A stretch of DNA of 45,534 bases. It comes from Halothiobacillus sp. GTDB lineage: Bacteria > Pseudomonadota > Gammaproteobacteria > Halothiobacillales > Halothiobacillaceae. The notes below the pieces were generated by a model that had not been told where the DNA came from, did not search any database, and saw only the letters and a list, made by a program, of their open reading frames with translations. Shown one piece after another: positions 41,181 through 45,534 of the stretch. Location of the stretch: assembly GCF_028710545.1 (NCBI RefSeq), contig NZ_JAQTTX010000005.1, positions 1 through 45,534 on the forward strand, in the 5' to 3' direction. A program made the position numbers and the translations under genes. Numbering within the stretch: the stretch's first letter is position 1; each line of letters opens with the position of its first letter.

Positions 41181-42084
41181 AATCGAACACCTGGACGACA
41201 TCATCAACGAGGCCAAGGCGCTCCCCGCCGCCGTCACCGCCGTGGTCGACGCCGGCGAGCGCCATGTGCTCGAAGCCGCGCACCAGGCCGCCGCGGCTGG
41301 GCTGATCGAACCTCTTTTGATTGGGCGGCGTGAAGACATCGAACCTCTGATGCGTGAACTGGGCGGCGACTATCCCATTCTCGACGCGGGCACGCCCGAA
41401 CTGGCCGCCGAACTCGGCGTACAGGCCGTGACGGAGGGTCGCGCCAAGCTGCTGATGAAAGGGCATCTGCACACCGCCGAATTCCTGCACCCGATCATCG
41501 CCAAGCTGCGCCGCGCACCACGCGTCTCGCATGTCTTCATCGCTGAAATCGAAAGTTATTCGAAGCTGTTGTTCATCACCGACGCGGCCATCAACATCAC
41601 GCCCGACCTCGAAACCAAGAAACAGATCCTGCAGAACGCCATCGACCTGGCTCGATTGCTGGGCAACGCACAGCCCAAGGCCGCGGCGCTGTCGGCCATC
41701 GAAGTCGTCAATCCGGCGATCGCCTCGACTGTCGATGCCGCCTGTCTGGCCAAGATGGCCGAACGCGGACAGATCAGGCATGCACTGGTGGACGGTCCGC
41801 TGGCTTTCGACAACGCCATCTCGGCCGAGTCGGCGCGCATCAAGGGCATCAATAGCCCGGTGTCTGGCGAGGTGGACATTCTGCTCACCCCTGATCTGGT
41901 CTCGGGCAACATTCTCTACAAGGATCTGGAATACCTTGCCGGCGCGCGCTTTGCCGGTATCGTGCTCGGCGCCAGCGTACCGGTGGTGCTAACCTCGCGC
42001 GCCGACCCCGAGGCCGTGCGGCTGGCCTCGCTGGCGCTCGCCCGCGTGGCGCATCATCGCGGAGAGTGTTCGAATGAAGAATAA
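41170..42084 (+). CDS. Phosphate acetyl/butyryltransferase (Ptb-like)
   Basis: The 304-residue protein belongs to the phosphotransacylase fold. It starts at about residue 20 with AAVTAVVDAGERHVLEAAHQ and continues with LLMKGHLHTAEFLHPII, FITDAAINITPDLETKKQIL and DGPLAFDNAISAESARIKGI, ending in LVSGNILYKDLEYLAGA. The length and blocks match the short Ptb / enoyl-CoA-hydratase-linked type rather than the longer Pta. Beside ackA and PDH its likely substrate is acetyl-CoA, giving acetyl phosphate; the acyl specificity is inferred. The ATG overlaps ackA by 11 bp with GGAG seven bases before it. The next gene overlaps it by 11 bp. Confidence 0.88.
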   Translation: MQNRIEHLDDIINEAKALPAAVTAVVDAGERHVLEAAHQAAAAGLIEPLLIGRREDIEPLMRELGGDYPILDAGTPELAAELGVQAVTEGRAKLLMKGHLHTAEFLHPIIAKLRRAPRVSHVFIAEIESYSKLLFITDAAINITPDLETKKQILQNAIDLARLLGNAQPKAAALSAIEVVNPAIASTVDAACLAKMAERGQIRHALVDGPLAFDNAISAESARIKGINSPVSGEVDILLTPDLVSGNILYKDLEYLAGARFAGIVLGASVPVVLTSRADPEAVRLASLALARVAHHRGECSNEE

Positions 42085-43072
42085 TCAGACGACCATCGAG
42101 CGGAATGAAACACACATCCTTCCGCCCATCGTCACTTTGACGCTCAACCCCAGTGTGGACGTCAGTTTTGATATCGATCATCTGATTGAAGACCAGAAAG
42201 TCCACGCAACCGAGAGCCGCTATGACCCGGGTGGCAACGGCCTCAATGTTGCCCGCGCCCTTGCTCATCTTCGCATTCCGGCCCATGCCTGCTGCGTGGT
42301 GGCAGGCGAAATCGGTGATCTGCTCGAGCGCCTTGTTACCCATAAGATTGAATACCCGCACTGTCTTCGCGTCGAGGGCGAAACGCGCATCAACGCCACA
42401 CTGCAACAACAAGCGCCCCGTGCACAATTTGAAGTCAGCGGCATCGGGCCGAAACTCAGTGCGTTTACATTGCAGCAACTTATTGATGATGTGACCCGAC
42501 TGGCGGGTGATGGCTATGCAATCCTCACCGGCTCCTTGTGCCCCGGCGTCGATCCGGGTTTTTATGCCGAACTGGCTCAGCAGCTGCGTTCGCAGGGAGC
42601 CCGCCCCATCATCGATGCACAGGGAGAAGCCCTGGTTCACGCCGTCAAGGCCCGACCGTTCCTGATCAAACCCAACCGATACGAACTGGAGCAACTGGTG
42701 CGGCGTCCGTTGCCAGAACTGGCCGATGTGAGTCGGGCTGCTTGTGAGCTGCAGGCCGGTGGCATCGATTATGTCTGCGTCTCACTCGGCAGCGACGGCG
42801 CCCTGCTGGTCGATGGCAAATACAAATATTACGCCCATGCACCCGCTGTACATGTCCACTCCACCGTTGGTGCGGGTGATTCCATGATTGCAGGCTTGAT
42901 TACCGCGCTGGCGCGTGGCGAAGGCCCTGCCGAAGCATTGCGCCTGGGGCTGGCCTGTGGCAGCGGTACGGCAGAAAAGCCGGGGACGGGATTATTCGAT
43001 TACAACCAGATGCAAACGCTTTTAAGACAGGTCGAGGTCGTGCGGATTACCGACTGCGATTTTTCTGCCTGA
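42074..43072 (+). CDS. pfkB: PfkB-family hexose-phosphate kinase (6-phosphofructokinase II or 1-phosphofructokinase)
   Basis: The 332-residue ribokinase-fold enzyme has a family start (TLTLNPSVDVSFDIDHLIED), the substrate motif YDPGGNGLNVARALAHL, and the anion-hole/catalytic motif STVGAGDSMIAGLITALARG with the base aspartate. These define the PfkB/FruK group. Given aldolase and pyruvate kinase beside it and no fruA/fruB, phosphorylation of fructose 6-phosphate is likelier than that of fructose 1-phosphate. It overlaps the acyltransferase gene by 11 bp. Binding of ATP and product ends the MFS-ackA-ptb-pfkB set. A 157-bp gap with no clear terminator follows. Confidence 0.87.
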   Translation: MKNNQTTIERNETHILPPIVTLTLNPSVDVSFDIDHLIEDQKVHATESRYDPGGNGLNVARALAHLRIPAHACCVVAGEIGDLLERLVTHKIEYPHCLRVEGETRINATLQQQAPRAQFEVSGIGPKLSAFTLQQLIDDVTRLAGDGYAILTGSLCPGVDPGFYAELAQQLRSQGARPIIDAQGEALVHAVKARPFLIKPNRYELEQLVRRPLPELADVSRAACELQAGGIDYVCVSLGSDGALLVDGKYKYYAHAPAVHVHSTVGAGDSMIAGLITALARGEGPAEALRLGLACGSGTAEKPGTGLFDYNQMQTLLRQVEVVRITDCDFSA

Positions 43073-43229
43073 ATGCGCGCCGTGGGACGGCATTCGCTTC
43101 CGGTACAAGTAGATCAACCTCAAAAGGATTTTATCGTTCATGGTGGTACTTCCCTTTGTTACTGAATCCACCAACTGATAGCTAGGCTGACCGCGCCTTA
43201 TTTCACTCATCCCAACCAGGAGAACCGCC

Positions 43230-44129
43230 ATGTCACTGCATTCGTTCAAACCCGCTGATGTGCCACCCACCGAACGCGCCCGCTATCTTGCCAACCTTGA
43301 ACGCGCAACCCAAGGTAGCGGACGGCTCATGCTCATGGCCGGTGACCAGAAGGTCGAACACCTGAACGATGACTTCGTCGGTGCAGGCGTGGCCGAAGAG
43401 GACGGTACGCCCGAACATCTGTTTCGTATCGCCGCCCAAGCGCGAATCGGTGTTTTTGCGACGCAACTCGGTCTGATCTCCAGCTACGGGCCTGATTTCC
43501 CCGATATTCCCTATCTCGTGAAACTAAATGCCAAAACCAACCTTGTCCCGACGACGAGTGCCGATCCATACAGCCACCAGTGGCATGACGTTGAGCAGGT
43601 TGTGCGCCTGCGCGAAACATCGGGGCTTAATATTGCCGGTGTCGGTTATACGATCTACCCCGGCAGCCTTTATGAGGGCAATATGTTCGCCGAAGCCGCG
43701 CGGATTATCTCCGAGGCGCACCAGCACGGTTTGCTCGCTGTTATCTGGGCCTATCCACGCGGCCAACACGTTGCCGATGAATACGACCCTCATCTGATTG
43801 CCGGGGTCGCTGGTATTGTGGCCTGTCTGGGGGCGGATTTCGTCAAGATCAACGCGCCGACGGGCGGCCCCACCGCACTGCGCGAAGCGGTGCGCGCCGC
43901 CGGACGGACGCGTGTTGTCTGTGCCGGAGGTGGCGAAACCTCCGCCGAGGATTTTTTGCGTCGCCTTCACGCCCAAATTAACGAAGCGGGTGTCGCTGGC
44001 AGCGCAACCGGCCGCAACATACACCAACGCCCGCTCGATGAAGCCGTGCGCCTGTGCAACGCCATCAGCGCCATCGACTTTGACAATGCCAGCATCGACG
44101 ACGCTCTGCGCATCTACAGGGGAGCCTGA
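43230..44129 (+). CDS. Class I fructose-bisphosphate aldolase, DhnA/FbaB type
   Basis: The 299-residue protein has RLMLMAGDQKVEHLNDDF at the start of the barrel, GYTIYPGSLYEGNMFAEAAR, VIWAYPRGQHV and GADFVKINAPTGG, whose lysine is the expected Schiff-base residue, then CAGGGETSAEDFLRRL. This is the archaeal-type class I aldolase family, metal-independent. It would cleave fructose 1,6-bisphosphate to triose phosphates. CAGGAG lies seven bases before the ATG. The pyruvate kinase gene starts 5 bp after its stop, so the two are co-expressed. Confidence 0.86.
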   Translation: MSLHSFKPADVPPTERARYLANLERATQGSGRLMLMAGDQKVEHLNDDFVGAGVAEEDGTPEHLFRIAAQARIGVFATQLGLISSYGPDFPDIPYLVKLNAKTNLVPTTSADPYSHQWHDVEQVVRLRETSGLNIAGVGYTIYPGSLYEGNMFAEAARIISEAHQHGLLAVIWAYPRGQHVADEYDPHLIAGVAGIVACLGADFVKINAPTGGPTALREAVRAAGRTRVVCAGGGETSAEDFLRRLHAQINEAGVAGSATGRNIHQRPLDEAVRLCNAISAIDFDNASIDDALRIYRGA

Positions 44130-44134
44130 CCACC

Positions 44135-45534
44135 ATGGCCGCTCCGCTTTCGCCGCATAAAACCAAGATCGTCTGTACCATTGGCCCGGCCTCGGACAAG
44201 CCTGCCATCCTCACCCGCATGATCCGCGCGGGCATGAGCGTGGCGCGTCTTAACCTTGCGCACGGCGATTTGCACGGTCACGCGGCCACCATCGCACGAC
44301 TGCGCAAAGCCAGTGCGCAGGCCAACCGACCCATTGCCATTCTTGCCGATCTACCCGGCCCCAAGCTGCGCATCGGCAAGCTCTCCCCCGATCCACTGCG
44401 CCTGAACCACGGCCAGCACTTCACGCTGACGACCGAACCTGTCGATGGCGATACGCAGCGGGTGAGCGTTCCGGATTTTCCCGAGTTACCGCAAGCTGTG
44501 CGCGTTGGCGAATCGATTTTTCTCAATGACGGTTTTATCCAGCTAAAAGTACGCGAAATTGCCGTACAGCAAGTGCATTGCCGCGTCGTCGTCGGCGGAG
44601 AATTGCGCTCGCACAAGGGGTTGAACATCCCGCATCTGCACGTCCCTCTGCCAGCTTTTACCGAACGAGATCAGACCCTGCTCGCATTCGCCTGCGAACA
44701 GCAGGTCGATGCCATCAGCATCTCCTTCGTTCAGACTGCTGCCGATGTTGAACGTGTGCGACGCGAAGCCGAAGCACTCGGTGCGGCGCCCTACCTGATT
44801 GCCAAGATCGAACGCGCCGATGCGCTGGCACATATCGACGCCATCCTTGAAGCGGCCGATGGCTGCATGGTCGCGCGGGGCGACCTGGGTGTGGAGACGC
44901 CCATCGAGGCAATTGCGATCACCCAGAAATATTTGATCCACAAGGCCAATGCAGCAGGCAAGCCCGTGATCACCGCCACGCAAATGCTCGAATCCATGGT
45001 CGAATACAGTCGCCCCACGCGGGCCGAGGCCACCGACGTGGCCAACGCCGTGTTGGATGGCACCGATGCCGTCATGCTTTCCGAAGAATCCGCCATTGGC
45101 AGCTACCCCGTTGAAGCGGTCAAAATGCTCGGACGCATCGCGCAACGGGCGGAGGCCGCACGATGCGAACAGCCGCCCGAATTGCCATCGGTCACACGCC
45201 GCGGCGCACACCCGAGTATCGAGGATATCGTTTCACTCAACGTCGTCACTGCCGTCCGGCATCTGCACGCGCCTTTTGTATTCACCCCCACCGAAACCGG
45301 CGCCACCACGCGGCGCATTGCCCGTTTTCACCTTCCATCATGGATCGTCGCCCTGTCGAACCATCACACCACCTGCCAGCGGCTGCTGTTCAGCTACGGT
45401 GTGCACCCGGTATATAGCGCCGACGACACCCGCGACTGGCAGGATATTGCCTGTGACTGGCTGCAAGCGAACAAGCTTTCCACGGGGCCGCTTATCTTCA
45501 CCCAAGGGCCATCACGCGGCCATCCGGGCTCCAC
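44135..45534 (+). CDS. pyk: Pyruvate kinase (3' end cut by window)
   Basis: This enzyme transfers phosphate from PEP to ADP, giving pyruvate and ATP, and so feeds the PDH encoded upstream. The first 466 residues are present: TKIVCTIGPASDKPAIL, RLNLAHGD, ILADLPGPKLRIGKL, the catalytic-lysine block YLIAKIERADAL, MVARGDLGVETP and ITATQMLESMVEYSRPTRAE, then the C-terminal domain. The RLNLAHG variant of the usual RxNFSHG and the DLPGPK signature mark a particular bacterial subgroup. ATG 44135 has GGGGAG about 11 bases before it. A frame through the window end shows no stop, so a short part of the C-terminus is missing. Confidence 0.94.
   Translation, partial: MAAPLSPHKTKIVCTIGPASDKPAILTRMIRAGMSVARLNLAHGDLHGHAATIARLRKASAQANRPIAILADLPGPKLRIGKLSPDPLRLNHGQHFTLTTEPVDGDTQRVSVPDFPELPQAVRVGESIFLNDGFIQLKVREIAVQQVHCRVVVGGELRSHKGLNIPHLHVPLPAFTERDQTLLAFACEQQVDAISISFVQTAADVERVRREAEALGAAPYLIAKIERADALAHIDAILEAADGCMVARGDLGVETPIEAIAITQKYLIHKANAAGKPVITATQMLESMVEYSRPTRAEATDVANAVLDGTDAVMLSEESAIGSYPVEAVKMLGRIAQRAEAARCEQPPELPSVTRRGAHPSIEDIVSLNVVTAVRHLHAPFVFTPTETGATTRRIARFHLPSWIVALSNHHTTCQRLLFSYGVHPVYSADDTRDWQDIACDWLQANKLSTGPLIFTQGPSRGHPGS

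Noticed and set aside
43073..43229. Hairpin GAATG/CATTC after pfkB as terminator
   Set aside because: The stem has a 4-base bulge and no T-run; not convincing.
1..45534. CRISPR arrays, tRNA or rRNA genes, prophage genes, transposase genes
   Set aside because: No regularly spaced repeats, cloverleaf signatures, ribosomal RNA stretches, phage structural genes or DDE transposase ORFs were seen by reading.

Overview
The window looks like a chromosomal segment of a moderately GC-rich gammaproteobacterium. Gene content (PEP carboxylase, oxidative pentose phosphate genes, a sulfide:quinone-oxidoreductase-like flavoprotein, tandem rhodaneses, a TauE/SafE exporter, arsenic methylation) would fit a sulfur-oxidising chemolithoautotroph of the Halothiobacillus type. 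This placement is inferred from gene content and style, not from any database comparison. No rRNA, tRNA, CRISPR array or transposase gene was seen.

Layout. (1) 1-6.8 kb: the 5' part of ppc on the minus strand, divergent from gnd-zwf, then pgi and tsaB. Pgi-tsaB is flanked by two inverted copies of a 143-bp mobile element, each with its own 4-bp target duplication. (2) 7.1-14.9 kb: an arsenic/metal island. arsR-arsM run leftward from a promoter that probably makes a leaderless mRNA. A 263-bp palindromic element separates them from a rightward set: an ArsP-type permease, a small CXXC thioredoxin with a Cys-rich tail, an exported HbpS/GlcG-like protein, a Tat-exported protein I do not recognise, a Cys-tailed DUF2892 protein, a second thioredoxin-like protein, a CDF transporter and an unknown two-TM protein. 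(3) 14.9-29.4 kb: a GC-rich block with a P-type cation ATPase, OsmC, a TolC/adaptor/RND pump, an SQR-like flavoprotein, a ferritin-like protein, an internally deleted VIT-family gene, a K+-channel-like protein, a dihydrolipoamide-dehydrogenase-like protein, two adjacent rhodaneses and a TSUP exporter. (4) 29.5-34.2 kb: a Crp/Fnr-type regulator gene split by a 266-bp element, an FNR-like box with palindromes, a phosphohexomutase homologue lacking its catalytic serine, UspA, DUF202, a chimeric gene remnant, an AhpD-like protein and HdeD. (5) 34.2-45.5 kb: a sugar-to-acetate module of gpmA, PDH E1 alpha, E1 beta, E2 (split into two ORFs), an MFS transporter, ackA, a Ptb-like acyltransferase, pfkB, a class I aldolase and pyk (cut by the window end).

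How it works together. Regions 1 and 5 together encode most of a route from hexose phosphate to pyruvate, acetyl-CoA, acetyl phosphate and acetate plus ATP, with an oxidative pentose phosphate branch. UspA, HdeD and the FNR-like box upstream suggest use under low oxygen, dark or stress conditions, perhaps on stored glycogen (inference). Region 2 encodes arsenite methylation plus export of trivalent organoarsenicals and metals. Region 3 couples efflux with sulfane-sulfur handling.

The most unusual feature is a family of small, non-coding, transposase-less elements. They share a core module that occurs singly (143 bp, two copies) or as an inverted pair (263 and 266 bp), under different terminal inverted repeats. 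One copy has broken a regulator gene, one sits between the arsR and arsP start regions, and a fragment of one lies inside a chimeric pseudogene.
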